A DNA stretch of 64,000 nt, from NCBI GenBank assembly GCA_965230065.1, contig OZ245942.1, positions 2,976,001 to 3,040,000 on the forward strand, written 5' to 3'. The stretch comes from G965230065 sp965230065. Lineage in GTDB: Bacteria; Bacteroidota; Bacteroidia; Cytophagales; Cyclobacteriaceae. The first letter of the stretch is position 1. Each line of letters starts with the position of its first letter. This document shows, in pieces, positions 33,157 to 41,788 of the stretch. The notes under the pieces are model-generated. The model did not search any database and had not been told where the DNA came from. It saw nothing but the letters and a program-made list of their open reading frames with translations. The position numbers were made by a program, and so were the translations under genes.

Positions 33157-34575
33157 TCAGTCATGGGTATTGTTTTGTCTGATTTTTGGCATAGGCGCAT
33201 TGGTTTCAATTAACCAGGCTTCTAGTTCATCTCGAAGTGTGGCGCAAGTTTTAGGTTTTTTTAAAGCAAGATTTTCTGATTCACTCATGTCCTGGCTCAG
33301 GTTGTACAATTCAATCTGATTGGTTTCGTAAAATTTTAAAAGCTTCCAGTCACCATCCCGGATTACACTCACCGGCCCTGTGCGCCAGGGATTATTGGGA
33401 TACCCCGGAAAATGCCAGTATAGCGGGCGATGGGTAAGCGAAGCATCGGGGTTTTTAAACAGAGGCACTAAACTCAGGCCATCCAGTACATAACCTTTCG
33501 GTTTTTCAAGGCCCGCCATTTCCAGAAAAGTAGGGTAAAAATCAATGCTGGTTACAGGCTCATTGCTATGTGCGCCGGGTTCAATGACTGCTGGCCAGCG
33601 CAAGGCCAGGGGCACCCGAATGCCTCCTTCATAAAAGGTTGTTTTTCCTCCTTTCAAGGGCTTGTTATCGGTGATATTGTTGTCGGCACGGCCCAGGTAA
33701 TCATAGCCACCCCGTCCGCCATTGTCAGAATAAAAAATGAGGAGGGTATTTTCAGCCATGTCTAATTCATCCAGTTTTTGCATGAGCAGCCCAACGTTGG
33801 TATCCAGTGACTCGAGCATTGCTGCGTACGTTGGATGGCTGTGTCCGTTTTCGCCTTGTTTCTGCTTGTATTTCTCCACCAAATGTTCGGGTGCCTGAAA
33901 CGGACTGTGAGGCGTGTAGTAAGAAAGATGCAGATAAAAAGGCATTTCCTGATGGGCTTCCACAAAACCAATGGCTTTGCGGGTGAGGTAGTCTGTAAGG
34001 TACTCCCCTTCTTCGGCATCGCGGATATGCGGGTTATTGTTGGGCTGGAAATAGCCACCTTCCCAATTGCCCGGATTCCCGGCGTTGTATCCGCCAATAT
34101 TAACGTCAAAACCCTGTTGCTCAGGATTGGTGGCCGGAGGTTCGCCAATGTGCCATTTGCCAATGAGGGCCGTAGCGTAACCTGCTGTTTTTAGCGCTTC
34201 TGCTATGGTAATTTTTTCTGCTGGCAAAGCGTGTGCATTGGGTGCCGGAATCATCCTGCCCTCGTGTGGGTCTCCAACATGGTATACCGGCTGGTGCGGA
34301 TAATACTGCCCGCTGAGCAGGGCTGCCCGGGTGGGAGAGCAGTTGGCCGCATTGGTATACGCCTGGGTAAACTTCATCCCCTCTGCCGCCAGCTTGTCGA
34401 TATTAGGCGTTTCATAATAACTGCGCTGCAAGGGATCGAAACTGTTGATATCACATAAGCCTAAATCATCGGCTAAAATCAGGATAATATTTGGTGGGGT
34501 ATTTTCTTGTTGGGGCGGGTAAGCGTACGCACTGAGGTAAAAAAGAAAAAGGCCGATATTTAATAAAAATCTCAT
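33157..34575 (-). CDS. Sulfatase (S1, formylglycine type)
   Basis: 472 residues with a short Sec signal (residues 1-18, ending AYA). Asp36-Asp37 in IILILADDLGLCDINSFD, modification motif NCSPTRAALLSGQ at Cys79, GKWHIGEPP, YYTPHSPFQ and YSDNGGRGGYD complete the site. It resembles the sulfatase at 24366-26006 in the early part (TQAYTNAANCSPTR against TQAYAGAANCAPSR) and in the C-terminal RPLYWHFPGYP. It acts on glycan sulfate in the periplasm; the substrate position is not readable. Confidence 0.93.
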   Translation of the reverse strand: MRFLLNIGLFLFYLSAYAYPPQQENTPPNIILILADDLGLCDINSFDPLQRSYYETPNIDKLAAEGMKFTQAYTNAANCSPTRAALLSGQYYPHQPVYHVGDPHEGRMIPAPNAHALPAEKITIAEALKTAGYATALIGKWHIGEPPATNPEQQGFDVNIGGYNAGNPGNWEGGYFQPNNNPHIRDAEEGEYLTDYLTRKAIGFVEAHQEMPFYLHLSYYTPHSPFQAPEHLVEKYKQKQGENGHSHPTYAAMLESLDTNVGLLMQKLDELDMAENTLLIFYSDNGGRGGYDYLGRADNNITDNKPLKGGKTTFYEGGIRVPLALRWPAVIEPGAHSNEPVTSIDFYPTFLEMAGLEKPKGYVLDGLSLVPLFKNPDASLTHRPLYWHFPGYPNNPWRTGPVSVIRDGDWKLLKFYETNQIELYNLSQDMSESENLALKKPKTCATLRDELEAWLIETNAPMPKIRQNNTHD

Positions 34576-34632
34576 ACAAGAGTACTTTAATCTTTTTTAG
34601 GTCTTTAAGGAAACTACTGTCAAAACTAAGCT

Positions 34633-34842
34633 TCATGTTTTCAGAAATTTCATAACTTCATCTTTAGAAACGCGTTTGCCTGTTCTTCCTTCTAAGGTAA
34701 GTTTCACCAGAGATTCATCTTCCTGCTCTACTTTTGAGCCAGGTTGTTGGGCAATTGAAAATTTGATATTCATTTTTCTACCCAGTGTTTTGAGTAACTC
34801 TAATTCTTTTTTGTCTTTGGGTTTAAAAGTAATGGCTTCCAT
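34633..34842 (-). CDS. Small antitoxin-like protein (DUF2683-type)
   Basis: 69 residues (MEAITFKPKDKKELELLKTL at the start, GKRVSKDEVMKFLKT at the end). The N-terminus and size match small Bacteroidota proteins of the DUF2683 type, which often precede a RelE/YoeB-like toxin. No toxin ORF follows here: the next 57 bases run straight to a sulfatase. It may be an orphan antitoxin left after loss of its partner. It interrupts an otherwise pure run of sulfatase genes. Confidence 0.6.
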   Translation of the reverse strand: MEAITFKPKDKKELELLKTLGRKMNIKFSIAQQPGSKVEQEDESLVKLTLEGRTGKRVSKDEVMKFLKT

Positions 34843-34909
34843 AAATTACTTTTTTGAATATCGAAATTTAACAAAAAAGTTCCTTGGGAAATAATGCCAG
34901 AAGATATAT

Positions 34910-36268
34910 TTATATAGTCTTCATCTCCACGTTCTGGTTTACATCCTGTTCCCAGGCTTCCAGTTGTTGTACTAAGTCTTCGGTAATGTCCGGATGCTTG
35001 TCGGCCAGGTTGTTGGTCTCCTGAAGGTCTTGTTCCAGATTGAACAGTGCGGTATCAGTTTCGGTAACCCAGAGTTTCCACTGATTTTGGCGGGCAGCTT
35101 TTTGTTTGCGGTATTTCCAGAACAAGGATCTTTCATCCAGCTTTCCGTTTTCAAATAACACATTGGAAATGTCTATCCCATCAAAATCACCACCAGCGGG
35201 GGTTTTTGTAATGGATAAGATGGTAGGCAGCAAATCCATGGTGATGATGGTTTCAGAAGAAACGCCCGGACTAATTTTTCCTTTCCAGTAGGCAATGCCC
35301 GGTACGCGGTGCCCCCCTTCCAGCAGGCTTATTTTTTGTCCGTTCAGTGTTCCGTTATGGCCAAACTTTTCCGCACCATTGTCTGAAATAAAAATGACCA
35401 GCGTGTTTTCCAACAGATCATTCTTCTCCAGTGTTTCCATAATTTTTCCAATGCCTTCGTCCATTACTTCCACCATTTCATTGTACGCCCTTTCGGTATC
35501 TTCTACCGGCCCGTGATAAGTAAACTCTTCCCCGGGAAAGCGGTAAGCCGGGTCGTTCCGGCCCTGAAAAGGCACGTGCGGGGCTTCGTGGGGAACATAC
35601 AGAAAGAAAGGCTCCTCTTTGTGCTGGTTGATAAAATCTACTGAATGCTCGGTAATCAAATCGGTTACGTATCCTTCTTCATAAAGAGAATCCAGGTTGT
35701 GCCACCAGTCGTAAATAGCCGCATTGTCGTAGTGTGAATGGAAATCAACATTGCCGCTGAGGTAACCGTAAAACTCATCAAAACCATGGTGTACGGGGTT
35801 ATATTCTTTATTGTAACCCAAATGCCATTTACCCATGATGCCCGTGGCATAGCCGTTGTTTTTCAGCAGTTTAGCAATAGTAACTTCAGTGGTGTCCAAG
35901 CCTACTTCCCGGGTTTCTCCCCGCACGTAAATCACGCCTTCCAGCCCCGCCCGTTGTTGATAATTGCCCGTAAGCAGGGCTGCCCGGGTAGGTGAGCACA
36001 CCGAGCCATTGGAATGAAAATCGGTGAATTTGAGGCCGTTTTTTGCCAGGGAATCCAGGGCGGGGGTAGACAGCTCAGTGTTTCCATAACAGCTCATCCC
36101 CCCATAGCCCAGGTCGTCGGCCATGATGAGGACTATGTTAGGTTTCGGAGCAGTGGCTTCCGGCTGGTTGTTGTTACAGCTTCCTAACAATAAAACAGAA
36201 AAGCAAAGGTAGATACATTGTTGGCACAGGGCGAGGACGCCCTGCACTTGAAAATTTTTGCATTGCAT
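34910..36268 (-). CDS. Sulfatase lipoprotein (S1)
   Basis: 452 residues. Lipobox LLLGSC with Cys31, then IVLIMADDLGYGGMSCYG (Asp51-Asp52), VCSPTRAALLTG (Cys91), GKWHLG, PHEAPHVPFQG and FISDNGAEKFGHNGTLNGQK. Arylsulfatase-A-like. The first 14 residues (QCKNFQVQGVLAL) and the only in-frame ATG lie inside a palindromic repeat (36227-36359), so the native start was probably displaced; a later GTG or CTG codon could be used instead. First of a run of three sulfatases transcribed in series. Confidence 0.9.
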   Translation of the reverse strand: MQCKNFQVQGVLALCQQCIYLCFSVLLLGSCNNNQPEATAPKPNIVLIMADDLGYGGMSCYGNTELSTPALDSLAKNGLKFTDFHSNGSVCSPTRAALLTGNYQQRAGLEGVIYVRGETREVGLDTTEVTIAKLLKNNGYATGIMGKWHLGYNKEYNPVHHGFDEFYGYLSGNVDFHSHYDNAAIYDWWHNLDSLYEEGYVTDLITEHSVDFINQHKEEPFFLYVPHEAPHVPFQGRNDPAYRFPGEEFTYHGPVEDTERAYNEMVEVMDEGIGKIMETLEKNDLLENTLVIFISDNGAEKFGHNGTLNGQKISLLEGGHRVPGIAYWKGKISPGVSSETIITMDLLPTILSITKTPAGGDFDGIDISNVLFENGKLDERSLFWKYRKQKAARQNQWKLWVTETDTALFNLEQDLQETNNLADKHPDITEDLVQQLEAWEQDVNQNVEMKTI

Positions 36269-36359
36269 AGCAAAATGAAATTTTTGTGAGTACGAAAATT
36301 TGTTGGGGACGAGGACGTCCTGCGCCTGAAAGTGTGGGGTTTCGTGCCGAAGACCCCAC
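36227..36359. repeat. Compound palindromic repeat between two sulfatase genes
   Basis: Three hairpins in 133 bases: CAGGGCG-AGGA-CGCCCTG (36227-36244), GGACG-AGGA-CGTCC (36307-36320) and GTGGGGT...ACCCCAC (36334-36359, an 11-pair stem with a bulge). The first two share an AGGA loop and the flanking words TGCACTTGAAA and TGCGCCTGAAA, so the unit is duplicated about 80 bases apart. The left unit supplies the start codon region of the downstream sulfatase. Confidence 0.6.
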
Positions 36360-36388
36360 TAAGGCAGAATTTAGTTCGACAGAAAATA

Positions 36389-37852
36389 TTATTCCCTCTC
36401 TGCAAGCTGGTCTTCACCCACTACCAAATCAGCCTGGTGTTTTTCTACAAACTCATTGATTTGCTCAATCACTTCCGGGTGGTCTTCAGCTATGTTGTAT
36501 TGCTCCGAAGGGTCATGGCTCAGGTTGTAGAGCATGGGTGTGGCATGTTCTTCTCTTCCGCCAAACTGTCCGTACACGCCCTGGGTAATGTAATGTGCTT
36601 TGTAATCGCCCAGGCGGGCAGCATATATTTCGGGACCACGGTAATATAAAATGCCTTCCCGCGGACTGGATTTTCCTTCAAGTAAGGTAGGCGTCAGGTC
36701 TACTCCATCAATAATGCGATCATCCGGAATGGGAACGCCCGCCATTTTGCTGAAGGTAGTGAACAAGTCCATGGTAGAACCGAGGCCGGTTATTACAGCG
36801 GGTTCAATTTGCCCGGGGCCCCAGAAGATGCAAGGCTCACGCATACCGCCTTCCCAAGTGGAGCCTTTGCCTGCCCGCAGCAATCCGGCACTGCCTCCGT
36901 GGGTTTTGAATGGCAGCCAGGGGCCATTGTCTGAGGTAAACACAACGATGGTATTTTTATCCAAGCCTTCTTCTTTCAGCGTAGCGATGATTTGGCCTAC
37001 GCCGTGGTCAATTTCTTCCAGTACATCCCCGTACAAACCCCGCTCACTGGTGCCTCTGAATTCATCGGAAGTAAACAGCGGGATGTGGGGAAGGTTATGC
37101 GCCAGGTAAACAAAAAATGGTTCGTCTTTATGGGTTTTGATAAAATCCACCGCCTTTTCGCTAAAGCGTTTGGTGATGGTATTTTGGTTGGCAGGCCGTT
37201 CAATAATTTCAGTATCCTGTATCAGGGGCACATTGTAATCTTCATAGCGGATAGAATCTTCAGATAGCTCTTTATAGTTATTCTTGGCTACCTTGTCCAT
37301 ATCGTTGGAGTAAGGAATGCCGAAATAAGTATCAAAACCCTGGTTGGTAGGCAGGAATTGTTCCCGATGGCCCAGGTGCCATTTCCCCACAGCCGCGGTG
37401 GCGTACCCTGCTTTTTTGAGCTGCTCGGCCAGGGTAATTTCACTTTGGGGCAGGCCATTTACTGAATTAGGAAAGAGTACCCGGCTTTTGTTACTGGTCA
37501 TACCTGAACGAACAGGCAGGCGGCCGGTGAGCAAAGCTGCCCGGCTGGGTGTACACACGCTGGCAGCCACATAGAAATTGGTCCATCGCTGACCTTCCAC
37601 AGCCATTTGGTCCAGATGGGGCGTGCGGATGGTGGGGTGGCCGTACACACTCAGGTCGCCATAGCCCAGGTCATCGGCAAAAATGACGACGAAGTTGGGA
37701 GGGCCTTCCCGTGTTTCGGTTTCGGCTGTTGCTTCTTCTGTCTGGTTTTGCTGGTTACAGCCCCAGAGAGTAATGGTAACAAGAAAAATTAATATAGCAG
37801 GAATAGTGGTAAAAGGTAAAGTGTTAGGTTGTTGCATTGAGAGCTTTTTCAT
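36389..37852 (-). CDS. Sulfatase lipoprotein (S1)
   Basis: 487 residues; ATG at 37837 is an alternative start. Lipobox TLWGC with Cys32. Asp60-Asp61 in VVIFADDLGYGDLSVYG, VCTPSRAALLTGRLPVRSG at Cys100, GKWHLGHREQF, HNLPHIPLF and TSDNGPWLPFKTHGGSAG make it a close relative of arylsulfatase A / N-acetylgalactosamine-6-sulfatase type enzymes. Anchored in the membrane facing the periplasm or the surface. Between two other sulfatase genes and 112 bases downstream of one. Confidence 0.93.
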   Translation of the reverse strand: MKKLSMQQPNTLPFTTIPAILIFLVTITLWGCNQQNQTEEATAETETREGPPNFVVIFADDLGYGDLSVYGHPTIRTPHLDQMAVEGQRWTNFYVAASVCTPSRAALLTGRLPVRSGMTSNKSRVLFPNSVNGLPQSEITLAEQLKKAGYATAAVGKWHLGHREQFLPTNQGFDTYFGIPYSNDMDKVAKNNYKELSEDSIRYEDYNVPLIQDTEIIERPANQNTITKRFSEKAVDFIKTHKDEPFFVYLAHNLPHIPLFTSDEFRGTSERGLYGDVLEEIDHGVGQIIATLKEEGLDKNTIVVFTSDNGPWLPFKTHGGSAGLLRAGKGSTWEGGMREPCIFWGPGQIEPAVITGLGSTMDLFTTFSKMAGVPIPDDRIIDGVDLTPTLLEGKSSPREGILYYRGPEIYAARLGDYKAHYITQGVYGQFGGREEHATPMLYNLSHDPSEQYNIAEDHPEVIEQINEFVEKHQADLVVGEDQLAERE

Positions 37853-37964
37853 TGTAAGGTTGCTATGATTTGTTTGTAATTATTTTGCTGTTTTTATGGC
37901 AAAGGCACTTCGTCTTATTCTAAAGCGGACTATACAAAACAGGGTGTAGCATATGGTAATACCA

Positions 37965-39320
37965 TCATTCCCTGCCTCCCGGCATAAATTTATCCTTATT
38001 CCAGGCATAAGGAAACTCTTTTTCTTTCGCTTGTAAAATGGTATTGAATTTTTTCTTTATTTTTTGCTCATTTTTGGTCAGGTTTGATAAAGTGCTTTTT
38101 TCATCCGGAGTTTTCCGGGTATTGTAAAACCTTCCATCCTGGTAAAGTTTGTACGTTCCATCCATTACCCAACGGTTGTGGAGCTCATTGAACCGGCCCC
38201 ACCGGGGAGTATAGTGAATAAAAACTTCAGATTGAACGGGCTTGCGGCTGCCCCTGAAAGCAGGTAAAAAGCTTTGCCCGTCTGTTTGGTATTTTGCAGG
38301 GTTCACATTCGCAGCATCGGCAAGGGTGGGAAGTATATCTTCAAAACCAAAAATTCCTTCGTATACCCTTCCTTTTTTTATTTGCTGAGGCCAGCTTACA
38401 ATCATGGGCACGTGGTTTCCTGTATTGATGGTTTTGCCTTTTCCGCCCTGCACTTCTCCGTTTACAGTTGAGGAAAAAACAGTAGGGTGCGTGCCGTTGT
38501 CGGCCGTGAATATCAAAATGGTATTTTCCCAAACTCCTTTTTCTTTAAGTTTGGCTTCAATCTGGCCCACAATTTTATCGGTATAGGCCATCATGTCGGC
38601 ATAATATGCCGTATCATTTTCATACCGCCGTGATGGGTCGGCCCACGCTGGTGAATCGGGAGTGGGCACGAACGGGTCATGCACCAGCACCATGGGATAG
38701 TAAATAAAGAAGGGCTGCCCGGCCTTCCTTTCAATGAAATCGCTAATATAATCGGCAAAAACCTGTGGCCCGTAAATATCTTTGTCGCGGGGAAGGTCTT
38801 TCCCATTTTGGGTTATGAGCGGATTGGCAAACCTTTCACCTTCTGAGCGGGCGTGGTGCAGTTGCCACAGGCAGTATTCATCAAAACCAAAGTGGTAAGG
38901 GCGGGTTACATCCTGGTTGTTGGCGTTGTCGCGGTTCAATCCATTGAGTTGCCATTTCCCGGCAATACAGGTTGCATAACCGGCCGCTTTCAGCAGGTTG
39001 CCGAAGGTTTGCTGATTGGGGTTGAGGTAGCCAAAATCTTCATAATTCCTAAAATTGTATTTCCCGGTCATGATTTTCACCCGGGAAGGAGTACACAAGG
39101 GTTGTGAATAAGCTTGCTCAAAGCGGATGCCTTGTGTGGCTAAGCGGTCGAGGTTGGGGGTTTGGTATTCAGTGCTTCCGTTACAGCCCAGGCTTTCATA
39201 CCCCATATCATCAGCCATAATCAGGACAATGTTTGGTACTTTGTTCTCCTGTCCGAAAGCAGCGAACACATGTCCGGCTATTAAACAGCAGATGATGATA
39301 GTTTTATGGATGGTGTTCAT
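37965..39320 (-). CDS. Sulfatase (S1)
   Basis: 451 residues. Sec signal (1-23, ending AAFGQ). Asp37-Asp38 in IVLIMADDMGYESLGCNG, LCTPSRVKIMTGKYNFRNY at Cys76, AGKWQLNG in place of GKWHLG, MVLVHDPFVPTP and FTADNGTHPTVFSS. The GKWQ, TADNGTH and FRNYEDFG features set it apart from the other eight. Complete active site; substrate unknown. First of the three-sulfatase run; the decayed susD piece lies 255 bases upstream. Confidence 0.92.
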   Translation of the reverse strand: MNTIHKTIIICCLIAGHVFAAFGQENKVPNIVLIMADDMGYESLGCNGSTEYQTPNLDRLATQGIRFEQAYSQPLCTPSRVKIMTGKYNFRNYEDFGYLNPNQQTFGNLLKAAGYATCIAGKWQLNGLNRDNANNQDVTRPYHFGFDEYCLWQLHHARSEGERFANPLITQNGKDLPRDKDIYGPQVFADYISDFIERKAGQPFFIYYPMVLVHDPFVPTPDSPAWADPSRRYENDTAYYADMMAYTDKIVGQIEAKLKEKGVWENTILIFTADNGTHPTVFSSTVNGEVQGGKGKTINTGNHVPMIVSWPQQIKKGRVYEGIFGFEDILPTLADAANVNPAKYQTDGQSFLPAFRGSRKPVQSEVFIHYTPRWGRFNELHNRWVMDGTYKLYQDGRFYNTRKTPDEKSTLSNLTKNEQKIKKKFNTILQAKEKEFPYAWNKDKFMPGGRE

Positions 39321-39501
39321 AGGCAGGCTGAATTTTAAACAACGGGTTCTTTTACAATTTTAGTAAAAAATGACATGGCATAAAATTATACAGGCTAAGA
39401 AGCCACAGTGGCATCAGCCATTTGATAGCGTTTGTTTTTAACCGTTCTGTGTGCCACGGAACAGGGTGTGGGTTTTTGAGAAAAGTTACTATAATTTGTT
39501 T

Positions 39502-39528
39502 GTAGGCCGGTTCACCGAACCGGCCTAC
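39502..39528. promoter_or_regulatory. Perfect hairpin after the susD remnant
   Basis: GTAGGCCGGTTC-ACC-GAACCGGCCTAC, a 12-base perfect stem, 47 bases past the stop of the decayed susD 3' end on the minus strand. No U-tract in the coding direction. Position matches the stem-loops after the three intact susD genes. Confidence 0.6.
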
Positions 39529-39575
39529 TCATACAAAACTAATTAATTTGAATTAATATTCATTATGTCTCCTGT

Positions 39576-39758
39576 TTACCATCCCGGATTCTGCTCAAGG
39601 TTATCATTGAGTGAAAGCTCACTTTCAGGTATGGGTAGCAGGTTGTAATATTCCAGGTAACCATCAGGGAATTGAGGAAATCTGCCCGGAAGCTGGCACA
39701 TAAAACCAGATAGACAAGCAGCCTGTGCCATCTTCAGGCAACAAAAATCTACAATCAA
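39576..39758 (-). pseudogene. SusD 3' end remnant
   Basis: The last 30 codons (39576-39668) encode FPDGYLEYYNLLPIPESELSLNDNLEQNPGW, read as FPDGYLEYYNLLPIPESE followed by a typical SusD C-terminus (LEQNPGW). The 60-codon open frame ahead of it does not look like SusD, and no lipobox or SusC partner exists. 39669-39930 holds no gene. This is the surviving tail of a fourth SusC/SusD pair. Confidence 0.75.
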
Positions 39759-39930
39759 AGACTTTAAAAAAAAGGGAAAGCATCCACCGATCCGATCGGC
39801 TTCTAACCTGCCAAATCACCCCTAATGCCTCAGAATGACCGAGTCACGTAGGTGGTTTTTATTGGTTTTAGTCTGATTATTGTGGGTTCTCTCTATCCCG
39901 AACTCACGTTAAGATTATGCACTTTCAACC
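39669..39930. other. Gene-free stretch beside the susD remnant
   Basis: 262 bases between the recognisable susD tail and the RraA-like gene. No ORF, repeat or homology is recognised apart from a weak CCACC...GGTGG pair. Probably scar sequence from the deletion that removed the rest of the SusC/D pair. Confidence 0.5.
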
Positions 39931-40719
39931 TCAGTCTTCCACCGTTTTATCCAAAGGAATGCCCAGTTTTTCATAAAGGCTTTTTCTGGCAGCTTTATCT
40001 TTTACCAAAATTTCATGGGCAAATTCGGCAACTTGTCGGGCATGTTCGCGGGGCACTACCGCCACACCATCCCCATCGGCCACAATCACGTCGCCCGGCC
40101 TTACCAGCACACCGCCGATGGAAACGGGCTCATTTACCGATTCCAGTTCGTTGCGGCCCGGACGGATGCCCCGCCCCCGGTTCATGAGGTCTATGTAAAC
40201 GGGAATTTGTTGTTTGATAATTTCGTCGGTATCGCGCACGCCCCCGTTGGAAATGATGCCCCGGGCCCCTTTGCTTACCCAGTCTAAAGAATTGAACGAG
40301 CCTACCGAACCGGTATCCCCATCACCGCTCACGTCCAGTACGATGGCCGAGCCTTCCTTGATGAATTCCACAAAAGGTTCGCTGGAAATTTGGCCGTACC
40401 ATGCGCCTTCCCATTTTTGAAAAGCCTCTTTTTCCATGGGCCGCTCCACCACTTTGTTGGTGGGCACATACCGGGCGGTGATGGCAATACCACGGAAAAT
40501 ATGCGACATATCATCAATATCTTTCCACAAAGCCTCTATTTTCTGGTCCATGATGCAAACGTCCTGCAAGCCCACCATGTCCAGTCCGTCCGATACATCG
40601 GCCACCCGAAGCCCTTCATAAAGCTCGAGGATTTCTTCATCGGTGATGTTGGAGGTAGATTGGGCATGAAGGAAAGTGGTGAATAGGGTTAAAAACAGAA
40701 ATGATAAGATAGGTTTCAT
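39931..40719 (-). CDS. Exported RraA-like protein
   Basis: 262 residues from the ATG at 40719, which gives a Sec signal (MKPILSFLFLTLFTTFLHAQ); 28 upstream codons derive from a repeat and are not native. The body is an RraA / 4-hydroxy-4-methyl-2-oxoglutarate aldolase-type fold with the substrate-site signature GARGIISNGGVRDTDEI (Gly-Gly-x-Arg-Asp) and VRPGDVIVADGDGVAVVP. RraA relatives in sugar-acid operons can act as aldolases or dehydratases on keto-acids. Export is unusual for this family and matches the other exported catabolic proteins of the block. Reaction not determined. Confidence 0.8.
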   Translation of the reverse strand: MKPILSFLFLTLFTTFLHAQSTSNITDEEILELYEGLRVADVSDGLDMVGLQDVCIMDQKIEALWKDIDDMSHIFRGIAITARYVPTNKVVERPMEKEAFQKWEGAWYGQISSEPFVEFIKEGSAIVLDVSGDGDTGSVGSFNSLDWVSKGARGIISNGGVRDTDEIIKQQIPVYIDLMNRGRGIRPGRNELESVNEPVSIGGVLVRPGDVIVADGDGVAVVPREHARQVAEFAHEILVKDKAARKSLYEKLGIPLDKTVED

Positions 40720-40751
40720 AAGGTTTTGGTTTTTAATTGGCTTTGTTCTTC

Positions 40752-40792
40752 CAGCAGCAGTAAGCAGCATTTTTGATTGCTTACTGCTGCTG
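40752..40792. repeat. Perfect long hairpin between operon genes
   Basis: CAGCAGCAGTAAGCA (40752-40766) pairs perfectly with TGCTTACTGCTGCTG (40778-40792), with an 11-base loop. It lies in the 92-base gap between the isomerase-like gene and the RraA-like gene. The adjoining CCAACTGCCACTG is shared with the repeat at 24322-24396. No T-run in the coding direction. Confidence 0.6.
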
Positions 40793-40811
40793 CCAACTGC
40801 CACTGATATTA

Positions 40812-41702
40812 CTACTTTACAAAGCGGGCAAACCGCTCCCTAATCCTACGCATTTCTTTCACCAAATCCAAACCTTCTTTGGGTGGGGCTTGTTCTATTA
40901 CAAGGTAACCGTTGTAGCCTTTATCTATCAATGTTTTGATAATGTCTTCTCCTTTTGTGATGCCCTCTCCGTATGGAACGGTTTTGTAGGTGCCAAATTC
41001 AACCACATCTTTGATGTCTACATGGTTTACTTTTTCGTGAAAACGTTCAACCACATCAAAATTACTCACGCCTGCCCCGTCAAAATGGCCCATATCCAGG
41101 CACATACCTACGTGGGATGAATCTACGGCCGCGAATATTTTATCATAATCTTCCATATTCTCTATGTTGTTGTTCGCATGGTTTTCCACAGCAATCAGTA
41201 CATCCATTTCTTCGGCGGCGGGAGCCAGTTCTTTGAGCACTTCAATTACATTTTCCAGCCCTCCGGCCTTACCCCTTCCTGCTCCGGTAAACTTCACCCG
41301 GCGGCAGCCCAGTTCTTTGGCCTTTTCCATGAGCCACAGCTTGTGGGTTACATCTTTCAGTACATTATCACCAAAGGAAGTGCCCTGCAATGAGATGGGG
41401 CGAAGGCCATTTTCATAACATCGGTCCCGGATGCTGGCGATGCCAGAAGGGGTAATGGTGCGCGGATACCACACATTGAATTCCACGTTTTTGATTCCTG
41501 TTTTGGGAATGATTTCAAATGCTGGATCAAAGTATTCATCACCAAAGCCATCCAGGCAGATGGTAGCAATGGCCAGCTCCACACCTTTGCGTTCGTCAAT
41601 GTTTGGGATAGGGTTAGCAGAAGCTTTTACCCCCAGGCTTAATCCGGCCAGCAGGGCCGATGAGCTTTTTACAAAAAAACGGCGGTTGATGGTTTTTTTC
41701 AT
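40812..41702 (-). CDS. Tat-exported sugar isomerase/epimerase-like TIM barrel
   Basis: 296 residues. The signal MKKTINRRFFVKSSSALLAG is twin-arginine type. The barrel follows the AP-endonuclease-2/xylose-isomerase-like plan with the usual metal ligands: NVEFNVWYP, LIAVENHANNN, MCLDMGHFDG, NHVDIKD and YLVIEQAPP (Glu, Glu, Asp/His, His/Asp, Glu). Exported members of this family in Bacteroidota include proteins implicated in 3-keto-sugar chemistry rather than phosphosugar isomerisation; that is possible here but not shown. Flanked by the PVC-type cytochrome and the RraA-like gene, all in one direction. Confidence 0.82.
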   Translation of the reverse strand: MKKTINRRFFVKSSSALLAGLSLGVKASANPIPNIDERKGVELAIATICLDGFGDEYFDPAFEIIPKTGIKNVEFNVWYPRTITPSGIASIRDRCYENGLRPISLQGTSFGDNVLKDVTHKLWLMEKAKELGCRRVKFTGAGRGKAGGLENVIEVLKELAPAAEEMDVLIAVENHANNNIENMEDYDKIFAAVDSSHVGMCLDMGHFDGAGVSNFDVVERFHEKVNHVDIKDVVEFGTYKTVPYGEGITKGEDIIKTLIDKGYNGYLVIEQAPPKEGLDLVKEMRRIRERFARFVK

Positions 41703-41788
41703 GGTTTTCTCATTAATCGTTATTGGTTATTCGTTAAAAGTTATTTGTATACGCTCAACTCATAACGTTTAACAAATAACTTATAACT

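Noticed and set aside
34910..36268. Naming exact substrates (ulvan, fucoidan, heparan, carrageenan) for the locus
   Set aside because: No diagnostic enzyme of any one of these pathways is certain; sulfatase motifs alone do not fix the substrate.
39576..39758. 60-codon ORF as a real small protein
   Set aside because: Its second half is the C-terminus of SusD, and the first half lacks a signal, domain or leader; better explained as a gene remnant.
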